Assembly: GCA_033026295.1 (NCBI GenBank)
Contig: CM065186.1
Span: forward strand, 1,679,001 to 1,743,000
Direction of reading: 5' to 3'
Source of the DNA: Channa striata
Lineage: Eukaryota > Chordata > Actinopteri > Anabantiformes > Channidae
DNA length: 64,000 nucleotides
Shown here piece by piece: positions 33,700 through 47,500 of the stretch. The stretch's first letter is position 1; every line of letters begins with the position of its first letter. The notes under the pieces are model-generated. The model had not been told where the DNA came from. It saw only the letters and a list, made by a program, of their open reading frames with translations, and did no database searches. The position numbers were made by a program, and so were the translations under genes.

Positions 33700-36600
33700 C
33701 TGTTAACAAGTTCTGTCTTACCAAAATCTATGAATCAGTGTGGTGATAAAAATTATATAAATACTTTCTTTTTTTGCTTCTAAGCCCACCAAGGAAAGTT
33801 TGGGGATGTAGGAAATTTGCCACTTCTTCTTTTTGAACTTCTTCGTTTTTCTGTTGCATAAAATCTGTGAAATATACAAAGAGAACACATTGTTTGTACA
33901 TGTTCCACTTTCACACGGGCCAAATAAAAAGATTTCCTAAACATGCATTCATGTTGAGATGTCGTAGAGGTACAAAACAGGAAGAAAGTAACATCTTTGA
34001 ATAAGTTAATTGGAAAAAAGTAGGTATACAAGCTTTACAGTGGCATATGATGTGTTTTTTCAAAAGTAAAACTGAATCTGGATTCTGTAATTATTTGTTC
34101 ATACAATTTTTCATACAATTTGACATTAGAAAATGTCAAATTGTATGAAGCAAACTTTAAAAATCTAATTAATCAGTCCTCATAATTTACCTTACTACAC
34201 TAACCAAATCAATGCTTTACTAAATGTGTACACTGACATGTTCTATTGTTTACATCTGCATGTTGCTCAATGAAGAGTTCACTATTGAAATACATTTTAA
34301 ATTCATTTCAGTTTCAAGAAATATAAATACAAAAAACACGAGCCAATAGGGAAGTCCACAAATACCCAGTACTCACCAGTGACCAGTATGGAAGGACTTC
34401 ATGGACTAGTGGAAGAAGGTTTAGAGGGATGTCTATCATTCTTCCTGTATTTATGTCTCCAAGCTGAATTTCCTGTGTTATCATCACGTCCATCTGACAG
34501 GCTGTTACCACACCGCAAAGGAAAAAGTGTCGAGAACAGAAATCTGGTCTAAGTCTCAAGTTTCGCAAGACATTTCAGAAGTGATGTGGTTCTATTTTTG
34601 GAAGCCGATTGAAGAACATCTAAGTTGTTAAAGGTTATTTACAGGCAACATGCTGAAGCAATAGTGCAATAAATTATAACATTAAATCAGCTCAGGTAAA
34701 GTCTAAAAAATTTAAAGTATAAAAAAACTGCAGCAACAGGAATAATAATTTCAATTTTGACAATCAATGCTTTTTATTTCCTTACTGTGAACTCTGATGG
34801 CATTAACTCTGCGGCCACAGTGATACACACCGACCAGACACAACATTAACAGCTGTGGTCTTAATAAGTACACATAGTCATAATTCAAGTACAAGGGAAA
34901 GTATTAGCCTAGAAAGTCTCAGCCACAATCACCACTTTGATCACAAACAGATGATCTATATTTTACTTAAAGTACCGGAGTAAAAGTACTCAACTATGTA
35001 AGGTATGTTATTCAAACAATTTTGACTATGGAAATGATCGTACCACGTACAGTAAACAATAAAAACTACGGCTTAAACGTCATATTTTTCAACTAAAAAC
35101 ACCAGGTGGTAATAATGTTGTGGCTAATTGATGTACATTAATAATGTTAAACGGAGTGTCAGCTGCCAGACTGGGAACTAAGTCGGAGCGATGACGACTC
35201 ACAGCGTGAGCCGGTGTTCGGGGGTCATCACATTGATGGACTGGGTCAGTCACAGCATGAGTGGGAGAAGATGAGGGGGAGGCCAGAGTTGAAGGTGGAG
35301 CTCCTCTGGAGGTGAAGCAGGAAACTGGGGTTGAAGGCGAAGACCCTTTGGAGGTGAAGGTGGAGGCTGGCTGCAAAGCTGGGACTTCTCCAGAAGACAA
35401 GCGTGAGGGTGTTGGTGGATCTTTTTTGGACTCAGACCCCTTCAGAAGATGCGAGCAACATGAACGGCTGATCAGGTGCAGAGCTGACAGACCTCAAGTC
35501 TGACCAGCAGAGAGGTGACTGACAGCACAACCGCACAGGTATGGGTGGTGACGGCTGATCCAGTGGAAAGTCAGCCAGACAGGCAGACCCTAGATCTGGC
35601 ATCTAACCAAGGTGAGTTTCCTAGGGCAAAATCCCGAACCCCCAAGTTTATACTGATGGGTCAGGCTGGGACTTTGTCATTGGTACAGAGCATTTACCAA
35701 CCCAGTGAGCACATAGTAAAAGGACTGGAGAACTGTTAGTAGGCAGGACATAAGCCAAGACATGAGGACCCCTGACTGGAAGTGTGTGGACATTTTTGCA
35801 ATGGTTTAAAAAAAGGCCAACGGTAAACTGGACCAAAAGTGAGGGATCAGAATTCTTCCTGAAAACAGAACAGACTCAGATTAGAAATGATTTATTCGAA
35901 ATTTTCAGCAGCGAGTATTTGTAGTTTAATCAAACCCGTCTAAGTCTGTCCGCACTACATGATGACTAACCATCATGAGTCAGAGCAAAAACACCGTAGA
36001 CACCAAAAAAACATCAGCTCTGGAAGACGACACACAATGACGCAACAACGGTAATCCTGCGATTTCAAAACTTCCTGAATCAGTTGTACATTTGTCCCCA
36101 GGAAGAAAACCCATTTCAAAACGAGGACACGTCAAAGGTGAGAAAGTTTGGGGAAATGTGACCTTAAAGAAATCTTATGCACCTTTGACACAAATAAACA
36201 GAGATTTGCTTTTCCTTTACTTGAATATCCGGTAGATAACTTCAATTTCTGTACCGTAATGTTTTCCTTTCCACATTAGTGTCAATTTTAACGAGACTAT
36301 GGCTCCTACACCACCAAACTTAGACCTGCAGATGCAGAAACTCCGGATAAATCTCCTGAGCTGTTCAATAATTCAAGGAACATTGATAGAAAAGATCAAA
36401 ACTAAAAACCACGTCTTTCTAATTTTTTTTTTAGTAATCAGCGTAATCAGCAGCAGATTTTCTTACCTTTCTATGGATTTAGACCTTTACCCTTTACAGC
36501 GGGCAAGTTAAGGCGCTGCCATCTAACATGTATATCATTTCTGAAATGTGGGTAGAAACTGGACATTTGGACAGAACAGAAATATGATCCCCTCTAAAAG

Positions 36601-37180
36601 TTGAAATTTTTCTGTTTGCTTTACACTGAAAACATTCTGGTTTTAGATGAATAGATTTAATATTACAGCAAACATGGACCCCTGGGTTAAACAGGAGGAA
36701 AAGGTGTTAATAATGCGGGAGATGCTTCGTTGGAGCAGCTGGAAAGAGTTTAGTCATATTTTGCAAATAAAAGCAGCAGGATATAGTGAATGTTTCATCG
36801 CATTATTAGACGGGAAAACATGTGGATAAAGCCGATGGTGTGACACAATGTCAGTGCTGCACCTGTCACAGGTGTAACATAACCCACATTTTTTAACGGA
36901 GTGAAAGTTTTCATATTTTCATATTCTTTGTATTTACAGTGCAACAAACATACATAATAGTTTTTTTAAGCAGCAGTGACGTAGCACTTCTGAGCCGAGG
37001 TAAGTAGGTGAAACTTGGCTGGTTGTTGGATAGAGAAACACTGTTTGACGGCGGAATCTTGTTCGGTGGTGGTTTATTTTCAGTCTGTGCGGTTTTCTTG
37101 ATGTGAGACACCGGAATCTTTAGCTTTCTGTCGAATTCGAACGTGGACGGCGGGTTTCGCCTTGTTGCTAGTTTAAACGT
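33700..37180. other. Intergenic stretch between the GPCR gene and the stxbp4 region
   Basis: Contains a perfect hairpin (34110-34149) and a purine-rich patch (35261-35440) with imperfect repeats encoding LEVK-E-G on the plus strand but no recognised protein. The frame at 36647-36829 has no known domain. No supported gene. Confidence 0.45.
34110..34149. repeat. Perfect 18-bp hairpin with 4-base loop
   Basis: TTCATACAATTTGACATT (34110-34127) is the exact reverse complement of 34132-34149, with AGAA as loop. A partial extra copy of the left arm (TTCATACAATTT) lies just before it. Confidence 0.95.
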
Positions 37181-37186
37181 TCCAAC

Positions 37187-37537
37187 GCTAACCCGGCTAA
37201 CTCTGCTAACTCTGCTAACCCGGCTAACTCTGCTAACCAGGCTAACTCTGCTAACCCAGCTAACACTGCTAACCTGGCTAACTCTGCTAACCCAGCTAAC
37301 ACTGCTAACCCGGCTAACTCTGCTAACCCAGCTAACATTGCTAACCTGGCTAACTCTGCTAACCCAGCTAACACTGCTAACCCGGCTAACTCTGCTAACC
37401 CAGCTAACATTGCTAACCTGGCTAACCCGGCTAACACTGCTAACCTGGTTAACACTGCTAACCCAGCTAACACTGCTAAACTGGCTAACACTGCTAAACT
37501 GGCTAACACTGCTAACCCAGCTAACACTGCTAACCCG
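37187..37537. repeat. 9-bp minisatellite, 39 copies
   Basis: Thirty-nine consecutive 9-bp units of the form GCTAACNNN (one has GTTAAC, two have GCTAAACTG). The variable triplets are mostly TCT, CCA, ACT, CCG and CTG. A higher-order 72-bp block of eight units is exactly duplicated at 37277-37348 and 37349-37420. Because 9 is a multiple of 3 and no unit creates a stop in several frames, long repetitive open frames appear on both strands; they are artefacts. Confidence 0.97.
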
Positions 37538-38428
37538 GCTTAGGCAGCTGGTTGGACTGTGTTTGTGTGAAGGAAGTCCAGCCTGACTACACACACACAC
37601 ACACAAACTCTCTCAGATGACGATGATTGTACTTTGTGAATATGACAATCAGGTGTGACGTTTAAGCGGAAGTCAGCGGTGGTTAGCCTAATCAGATTTA
37701 ACACAGACTAAATTATATTCGTCAAAAGTTTCACGGTAGTTTGCTGAATAATAATGATGGCGTGTGACATTTATCGACTCTAAAAATACACAGGACGTCT
37801 CGATCAGTAGTTGTAAGAAACGGATTAATTCTTATTTCTGTTGCAGTTTTGTGCTTTGTGAATGTGTCGACTCGATCTCCAGCGTCGTCTCCCTTCGATC
37901 CTTGCGTCCAAACGGAGCCGAACACGCTGCCGAGCTCCGGTGTTTTTTGGAGGTTGGTGGGATGTGAAATGGAATTTGTTGTTGGTATCTCGTTACTCTG
38001 ACGACAACTTTAACATGAATATCGTGAAAAGTCGTGATACAGGGACGTGAACATGTCAGTGCACGTGCCTGTGTGACCCTCTTTTCTACATGCAGCTGCT
38101 GAACCTGGCACAGATTTCACTTTCTTCCTTTTCCCCTGTTCTTTCTTTTCTTCCATCTGTCTTTTTAATCTCAAACATTCGGCAGTGATGATTCACACTC
38201 TGTTATTTACTCAGACAAATGAAATTTGAATTTTAATCCGCGTGGACTGACTTCAGCTGTCTCCCTGCTCCATGTTCTCAAAGCATCGCTGCAGAATCCT
38301 CAGTGGGATGTTTACGTGTAATTTACCATTATTCATACATTTTTTGAAGCTCCAAAGAGACAACGTTTAAGCTCCCTCCGCTGTTTTTAACTTAATCTTT
38401 CAGCTGAAGGGACTAGTTTCAAGTTCAG

Positions 38429-38459
<31 letters not shown>

Positions 38460-38732
38460 ACGGACGAGTATCAGCATGGATTAGTGAGTAAAGGTAACCG
38501 TGTGTTTCTCCCTGTCTAGGCGGATTTCCATCCCGCTCCTCTCTCTCTCCAGTCACACACACCGACCTGGTTTGAACTGCCGGCGCCGTCTCATCTCATC
38601 CCGTCTCCTCCTCCAAACCCGCCGCTGTCTCACGGCGGCTTGTGTTTGTGTGTGACTGTGTTTATGTATGTATGAGTGTGTGTGACTTTTTTGTGTGTGC
38701 GTGTGTGTTTTTTGCTCTTGAACTGTTGTGCG
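37538..38732 (+). promoter_or_regulatory. Probable promoter and 5' UTR region of stxbp4
   Basis: Two CpG-rich patches (about 37860-37960 and 38520-38640) lie just upstream of the first coding ATG at 38733. The second contains CCGGCGCCG and CGGCGG. A (GT)n microsatellite occupies 38431-38459. Which patch holds the start site, and whether a noncoding exon precedes the coding one, cannot be decided. Confidence 0.35.
38431..38459. repeat. (GT)n microsatellite
   Basis: About fourteen uninterrupted GT units upstream of stxbp4. Confidence 0.97.
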
Positions 38733-41700
38733 ATGCCATTACTCCCTAAGGAAGCTGAGCGATTCGATGGTCTGTCTCTACTCTACTGGTAAGATAATTG
38801 CCTCGTCCACTCCTCCTTCATTCCTAGCTCCTTTCTGTCCTTCCTTCTTTCTTTTCCCGTTGCCTTTAGTCCTTTGAAAGACAGAAACTTGGCACGTTGA
38901 CACAGTTATGTTTGTTTTTCTGCCTTCGTTCATGTGGGTCACAGGCGTCTGAGGTGAAATGACTTTGCAGCCTGTTTACCAGCAGATGCCTCTGACTTTA
39001 CCTCCACTGGCTTGTAGCTGTTCTAGGTCACGTTCTCAGATGCTTTAACGGCCAGTACCAACATTTTTGATCAGAACACACACGGTTTCAGTTTAAATGT
39101 CTTTACATTTTGGTAACTAGTTTTCAGAGTCATTTTGTTCTGGTGTTTCCTTGACATTCAACATAAGATAAATATGGCTGTTGTCAGAAATATTTCCTTT
39201 CTTCAGAAACTCTCTGTCCCATCCTTTAGGTCAGTTAGTTATTTAAAATACATCCACAGTTCTCTCGTTTCTCTCTCGTGTCTTCTTGTTTCATGGTTTT
39301 AAGTTAAAGTCAGGCTGCTGCTAATGATTATTTTTATTATTAATTTCTGTCGATTATTTTCTTGATGAGTCAGTTTGTTTTTTGCATACATGCCTGCAGA
39401 TTATCACATTGGAGAATGTAAAGAAAGACAAGTCATTATCATATTTGTTTAATTTAATGTGGATCACTCAATTGGTGGTTAGTTAACTCAGAATTATACA
39501 TTTCTAGATTTGCAATAAAACAGCACATTTTTAGTGATTTTTGAATTAACTGAAACATACTATAGATGATAAACATTTTATTTGTAGTAAGCGTGCACTT
39601 AATTCAGTAGTTTATTTTCAATTTACTTCTTCTCTACAGAATTTCAGTCAGAAAATTAAAATTTCTGCTGTAATATCTGCACAGTTAACATATTTAGTTA
39701 CTGATAAAGCTACTTTTTGGGATGTTGATCACCTTCAAACTAAGTATCGCTGAAGATCAAAGAACTGGCTAGTTTTTGTTTTGCCTTGTAAACCCTTACG
39801 AAAAAATGTTTTTGAGACAATCTTTGATTTCCTCTCTTCTGTGTTTACACGCAGCTACATATTTCGCTGATAATTAGATTAAAAGCCCAAATAAAAATTC
39901 TTTATGCATGTTAGAACAGACTTTCCTGTTCAGAGTGAATTTTTAATCTGAAATAGAGTTGTGCGTTATCCTTTTTGTTATTCTGATCAACGGGAAATGT
40001 TAGTCATGTAAACACTGTGTATCTTTGTAATGTTTGGTGCCATGGGGAGTTAAATTTTTATTCTTTAAAATATGTAACGCACCTATATATCACTTTTCTA
40101 CCTGTTGGTTAGATTTACAATCACACACACATTCATACACCGATGGGGGAGCTGCTATGACGTGACCAGAGGAGCCGGGGATCGAACCAACAACTGTAGG
40201 TACCAGCTGCTCCACAGTCGCCCCACTATGTACTTCGGAGATTCTGAGATTGTTTAGCTAATTATAAATACTAGGAGAATCCAAATGTTGGTCCATCTTG
40301 GCCTTCTACATATTTATTAAAGGCTTCGAGCATCTGAACAGATTCACTTAAATGTTCAATGAACCCAGTAAATAGGGAATCTCTGACCATAATTATTGTG
40401 TGACTAAAGATTTTTTGTCAGTGTTGCTTTATTTTAATAGTGTCAAGGTCCAAAGAAGTAGAAGTGCCATGATAAAAGTTCATCAGGATTCATGAAAACT
40501 TTTTCTATTCCTACCCATCATGTGACGACCCTTCACATTTATCATCTGACCCTTTAAAGCCACCTGGTCCCTAGCTTGAGAACCACTGGACTAAACTACT
40601 ACTAGTATATGAAGTAGTTTAATCTAGTTCTACTCTCAAGTTTTAATTTTAATACTTCTAATAAATATTTCATCTTTACAGTTACTTAAGGAGGATTTGG
40701 AATGCGAGACATCTGTACACTGTGGTATTAGTGCTTTTACTGAGGTAAGGTATCTGAAAACTTCTATCACCCCTAAACTGCAGCTCTTCTGCAAATGAGC
40801 ATGTGACCAAATCCTAAAAATAGACATTTTCACCTCAGATAAACCCTCTGGGTTCCTCTAACTGCGTATGTTTGCTTTAAAAATCACTGCATCATAGACA
40901 AACCATATGATTCATATCAGACAAAAAAATTACTGCTTAAATCACTGTACAGCATTTAATAGAGACACTACAAATTATAGAGTTGTGTGTTAAAGGAGAT
41001 CTGCTTGTGTAAAACAAGTGCTCATATTGACATAAAAAAATTAAATTGTAAACAAGCTTAAGCTGTGACTGACGTCTAAAGCAGTTCATGTGTTTGATGT
41101 GAAGCTGCAGCAGCTTCTGTTTCCCACCCAGCATCATGTGACGGGTAATAATCTGTCAGCATATGGATCCATCTGCATCACTCATCCCACCGAAAACATC
41201 TGCTGCACTTCACCGCAGGGAGTCTCCTCTTTTTCATTTGCCTCTCTTATTTCTATTTCACAGGGGACAGTGGAAATTAAAAATGAAAACACCAAACTGT
41301 TCTTCACTATTTCTTAGCATTAAATATTTAACACACATTAGGGAAAAAAATTAAGTTATAAATAATAGCATGTAGTCTGAGGAAACAATTTAGAACAATT
41401 TCATATTTAATAATTGAGTGAACTTTATTTTTTTAGCACACTGTATATGTTTATTTTTCATTTAATTATATTGTAAATCATATTCCAGTAGCATAAGATT
41501 TCTTTACATTGGCAATTTAAAAGTGATGAAGAAGATGTTCAACTTTATGTGACTTTATTTTGGATTTTTCTGAAGTCAGGCTCAGACTATCTTTGTAATT
41601 TTGAAGATGTCCACAAATAAGTATTAAAATTGGATCAAATTTACATATAATAGTGAACATAAAGGATTTTTTGTGCAGTGTAATCAACAAATGAAGACCA

Positions 41701-44472
41701 GTTGGTAAAACGAGACAAAGTTTGGCTCTGAGCTGCTTTGACTAATCAAACTCATTCATGCATTTTTAGTTTGGTCTTCACAAGAAGCATTGAGGGGCTG
41801 GAAATGTGTGTTTTCATGCAGTGGGATATGAACCATATCACTATGAACAGGATATGTTTACTTGCATTAGGCTGTATGGTGTTGGAATGTAAACTAACTT
41901 ATTAAGAAAGTAAAATTAGAAATTAAAGAATGCAGCTGATTTTATATTGTGGCTGCTCTCTGTAGAAGCTGTAATATATGTGGAAACACACACACTGTCC
42001 AGTATTTGATATCTGTTTTTTAGCTATATAACAAAACAAGGCATTTTTTATCTCTCAGTATGCTGAGGTTTGACTCTTCACCTTCATTTAGTGCGCTATT
42101 TGAATTTAATCTATGAAAAACTGTGTTTGTCTGTCATTTAGAGCAGGTTAAAGCGGAGTAGATTAGAAGCGTTTGAATGTGATCAGTGTTTGTTCATCCA
42201 GTCCCAGCGGATCTGCAGTTGTCACAGTGTGTCCCCCCCGACAGGCAGCCTGTGCGTGATGGTAATGACTTGCGGCAGGTAATAAAGATTATCACGTATT
42301 AGGTGATCAGTTTAATTGCTCCCTCGTGTCCCAGCAGTTGGGATTGTGGAGCTAAGCTGAGAGCTGCAGTTGGTTCACTTGTTTATAGGAGAACAAGAAA
42401 CGGGGGGGAATCGAGGACACAGAGAGAGTGAATTCAGGCAAACCCAGCGGTAATTCAAGCCCGGTGTCAGTTTGTACCGCCGCATTATCCCAGTGAGTCC
42501 AATTATGCTCTCGCCTATTTGAGACAGGGTCCAACTGTCCCCGGATCCCTGTAGAATGTGCTCGGGTTTTGTAAGGGTTTCCAGACACTTGTGGCTAAAA
42601 CGTTGAACCCTTCTTCATCCGATTTTTTCCATTTATGGTACAGAATGAAATACTGTGACACTGCACAACTGTGAGGTAGAATTCAGCTATTCAGACTAAC
42701 GAAGGTCTGACCCCGTAAATTAGCATCTAGTGCATAAAGAGGATGACCTCGTCTGGTTTATATAAGACTAGGACAAACCTGACGCCGTCTTCACAAAATA
42801 CGTTGTTTTGGAGTCCACATAATGCATGATGAATTGATAAAGGTCTGAGTTATCTGTGGTTTAGATTGAATGAGTTCGTGTGGTGGGGGGCTGTCCAGCC
42901 CCGTTTAAAACTGTGACGCTGGTCTGACGCTGTGGTCTCATTATGCAAAACTATCCTGTGAAATAGAGCTGTATGTTAGGGCTGTGCTCGATAGTGGCAG
43001 TTAACGTACCGTAGTGAATCTTGTGTCTTAAGTTATCTAAAAGTATTTTCACGTAACTTATCTTCTTGAATTGGCACCTTGTAATTAGACTTTGTTAGTT
43101 ATGTCTGGTGATCTGTTGGCCTCCCTGTATTCAGGCTGTCTTTCTGACAGAACATGTTTTTGTGCTGGTTCCAGCTGATTTTAACTGATCATAGCTGACT
43201 CGCACGGCTTTTCATATTCCTCTTATTCCATGTGGTGGTTTGCAAATAGAGAAGTCAGTTGTCAAGCTGTTTTTAACACCAACAGATTGTGGTCTTTTAT
43301 AAAATCAATCAGACCTTAGCTCGTATTTCTCTGCCGTAGACCTCAGCCAGACATACTGCTCCACGTCTCCATAACTTTGCATAACACGTGCAGTCGGTGG
43401 AGTTATGGCAGTTTAGATCCACGACCTCCAGCCATGTGTTTAGGAATGAATAAAAATTTAAATCTGATTGTTGTGAATGAGCACTTTGCCTCTAAAAATG
43501 AATATTCATGTCATAGGCTGGTGGCTGTGGGTTAAGATGGATAAAGTTATTAAGTCAAAATAATCCTTTTTATGGAAATTAGGGTGAACTCCCCTTCATC
43601 TTGCAATCTCTATTTCTCTACTTCACTGTACATGATCAATTACATAAGGAGCAGTATATGTAACCCGGTTTCCCGATAGCAGCCCTGCATCACAGCTTCC
43701 CTTCAAATGAGAACAGTTTTTAAAAAAAGACAAGGTGACGTCAAACTGTCCTGAACTGAACGTTGTTTTCTGCATTTTACTGACGGACGTGTGAAGTAAC
43801 TGACTTCTCGTTTTCCACTTCTGTACCTCAGCGCAGTTTAAAGGCTGTATGTCATAAATTTAGTCTTTTTTTTTTATCCAAAGCAAATTACAGAGTAATT
43901 AGGTAAACACATGCACGGTGTGTATATACACATATTTCACTTTACATTCTAATTTATTGAGCTGATGCCTGGAGATCTAATAAAGTAGACTCAGCATGTG
44001 GCCTATATAATAATTTGTCTTGCTATAGCTTGATCACAAGTTCACAAGATCTTTCAGTGTGGGGCCCTGATAAATAGAGGGGCACTAATCATTAGTTATA
44101 TATTAAAGCTTTTAATAGCTTGTGTTCACACAACAGCACTGACAGCAGAGCAGACACTGATCACAGCTGACCAGAGTTTTTCAGGGTCTCATTCATTGTA
44201 ATTGGATATAAGTGGTTGAGCGTAGCACATTGTAAAATGGCATAAAACAACAGGAAGAGGAAGGGCTTAGTGATCAGTTTGACTTGAGCTGTGTATTGTA
44301 GCTTGTATTAGGAGTTTCCGATACACATGGGACTGTAGTCAGGAAGCTTCGTGGGAACTGAATTTTTTCCAGGAATCAGAAAATCGAAGCAGTTTATATT
44401 AAAATAATGTGTCCTTATGGCTTCTTGGATCACTGTTGGTGAATCTGTAGTGACAGGGAGACGTACAGTAGG

Positions 44473-44507
<35 letters not shown>

Positions 44508-47500
44508 GCAGACTGAAACAACCTCTGCTCACTGTGTCTCTGCTCTGATGTTGAGCTGAGCCGCGGGACAGGACCAGGCGGGCGACAATAACAAAATCCT
44601 GTGATGATTTGATTATTTTGAGCAGCAGAGCAGTGAGGAAAGAGAGAAGGGCTTCGGACGAGGCAGCATGTTGATATGATTTTGAATCTGTTGTGTTTTT
44701 GCTCATTGCCAGGATGATCATGGGCCCACACGGCATCAACAGAGCTGTACAGAGGCTGGAGTTTTGCGACTGCAAGAGGGGACTCGGTGAGCATCTTCCC
44801 CCGACCTCTTTGACCTCTGAGTCATTGCTAATGTCTGAAGTGTCGTTAAACTTCAGATCAGGAATGGGCAGCAAAAGCTAGCGACGAATGATTCATTTTT
44901 CTTCTATTCTGGCATATTTTTCAGTTTCCTAACAAAGCGCTTCTGTTTTGTACAGGAGTAAAAATAATTGGAGGTTACAGAGAGCTGACAGGAGAGGAGT
45001 TTGGCATCTACATCAAGCGGGTGATAGCCGGTGGGTTGGCAGCTCTGGATGGTAAGTACTTTTTAACATTTTGCTGTGTTATGTGAAAACCAGGGGACAT
45101 TTTATTTTTATCCTCCCTGTGTGTCTTTCACCCTCTGTTCCAGGTCGGCTTAAGTCAGGTGACCTGATTTTGGATGTCAATAACATCAGTCTGATAGGGG
45201 TGACCAATGAAAGGTAAGTCTGACGGATTGTGTAAGTGTAAAGACGGGTCTTATATTTCAGGGTGATGGTTCGGTTTTAGGGGAGCTGCAGCTCTGCTTG
45301 TTTTCTACCATCTAAACCTGTACAACCCTAATCTCCCAGCTCCTGATGGAATGAACACAGCGGATCCAGGTTATCAGCAGTGGGTAGTTGGAAAACAAAC
45401 TAGTTCTCTAGTTTAAAGTTAGACTGAGCTAAAGTTTTAGGCAGCGAAATGACTGCAGATCAGTTTAATGTCGTCTGTGATACCGATGCTCCGCTGTAAT
45501 CCTCCTTTATGTACATACTGCTCTGTATGTTATTGGTAACGCGCTCAATTCTTTCCTCACAGGGCGGTGGAGATCCTAAGGACAGCCTCCCTCTCTAATC
45601 ACATGTCCCTGTTGATCGCCAGAGACGATGAATCCAGGTAGACAAACGCCTCTTGACCTCAGAAGGTTCAAGGTTTATTATTTCTCACGGGACACTGTGA
45701 ATTACTAAACGGAGCATTTCTTACAGTGGAAAATCCTTGTTTGCATGTTGTGTGTCACTGGGCCGACATGTTGGTTGTCGTGTCCTGCAGCTGAGGTTTT
45801 CTGAGGATTGCTCTCTCATTCAACAGTTTGTTCAGATGTGATGTGATTTTGACTCATCCAAAATGAGTTCTAGCACAATAAGAATATTGTTGTGGGTTTC
45901 GAGCGGGAAATCATAGTCCAATCATAGTCAGGTGGAAGAGCCTTTCAACATAGAAAATACCAGAACTTCCTTAAGCTCCTGTCCTCCACTTCGGTAAAAG
46001 GGCGTGTGAACAGAACATAACGGAATCAGGGTTAGTAGCTCTTGTCCATCACAGCATTTAACTGCTTCTTTGACTGACTTTACCTCCTCATGGTTTATTG
46101 AGATTATTGTGAATGTCCTACAGCAGCCCTCATTCCCCTGCACTTTTTGCTCCATTTTAATTCTGTGGTTTGTAGTTGTTTGCCTCTGGTGTGTAAAAGT
46201 GGGTGGATGCACGTCTGTTAAAAGTAGAACAGGCCATGTAATATTTATGAGCTATCAGCTTTATTCATTTGCATACACCAAAGTTTAAATGCATAATTTT
46301 CTTCTTTTTTATATAGATTACTCTGGAAACCTAGAAACATACTTCATCTTCCTCTGCTTTAGATGATGATGATGATGATGATGATGATGACGACAATAAT
46401 AATAATAATTAAAATAATAGCTTTGTTTATAAAGCACTTATCATACAAAGTGCTGTACAGTAAAAAATAACTGAGAATAAAATTAGGGTAAAAATAAAAT
46501 AAAAGCACATAGCTAAAATACACAGTATGACATAGATGGTACAAACTAATTAAACTACAATAAGAGAACCTCAAATCAGGGCAGACGATTCGATAAAAAT
46601 GTGTTTTAGGACGAGACTTGAAAGACAACATTGACTCAGACAGCTTGATGTCCTCAGGAAGTTCATTCCAGAGTTTTGGCGCCATGATGGAAAATGTTCT
46701 CTCCCTTTCGGTTTTTAACCGGAAAGTCTGTCTGATGATCTGAAGTTTCGTAATTGCACATAGGGAGTCAAAAGATCATAAATATCGGACGGAGCAGAAC
46801 CATGCAGAGCTTTAAAAGTAACCAATAAAACGTGGTATTCAACGCTCTTTATCTATTTCTATCACAATCATTAATATGGGCCAGTAGGTACTGACTCCAC
46901 ATGCTAGAAGGTTCAGTGGGTTCAAATACCGAATGTACACTGGGAATATCAGTGTTGGCAGGTAGTAGGTGATCGTCACAAAATTAGCTTTTTTCACATC
47001 ACTTTTCACTGAGCACCGAAAGTTTGTAGCTACTTTTCACATCACGGATATGTCTGATAAGAAATTACAAATTGCACCGGCTTTGTTCATACCTTTGTTC
47101 ATACTCTTCATTAACTGATACAAAAATGTTTTATAGTTTTACAAGAAAAAAGATGATATAAATCTTCGCTTTGGTCATGTAGAAATCCATGCAGGGAGGT
47201 GAAGTTAGAAATATCTTAGTGTCAAAACAATGTATTTAAAACTGTTAAAAAGGTAGGAGCCCTGCGGAGTCCCAGACCACTGGGGAAAATAAACCCACAA
47301 TGTGTTAGTACTAAGTCTGTTAGTCTCATAGAAAAATCAGCTTAGATTCCCTCATGTTGAAATTATTGTGTGTGTAAAAAAATGGAAGGTCTGCATGATG
47401 ATTTCCCGACTCCAGCGGACGTTTTTAGAGAGTGTAGAAATGAAGAGGGGAAAGTGTATGTGGCTGACAGGCAGCGCCCGGCGGTTCACCAGCGGGAGGT

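Larger units (their letters stand above)
38789..44712 (+). other. stxbp4: Intron 1 of stxbp4
   Basis: About 5.9 kb. It contains a tRNA-like SINE remnant on the minus strand (about 40120-40235), a CA microsatellite (44476-44505) and an information-rich patch at 42180-42570 that may be a conserved noncoding element. No coding exon on either strand could be supported. Confidence 0.6.

Noticed and set aside
35261..35503. Plus-strand frame with LEVK-E-G repeats
   Set aside because: Imperfect purine-rich repeats explain the open frame; no homology recognised and no splice sites.
37143..37606. Three long repetitive open frames on both strands
   Set aside because: All are produced by the 9-bp minisatellite, whose unit length keeps frames open; there is no start context, splice structure or flanking domain.
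44474..44881. Open frames through the AC repeat near stxbp4 exon 2
   Set aside because: They derive from the dinucleotide repeat; only the plus-strand exon 44713-44786 has splice support.
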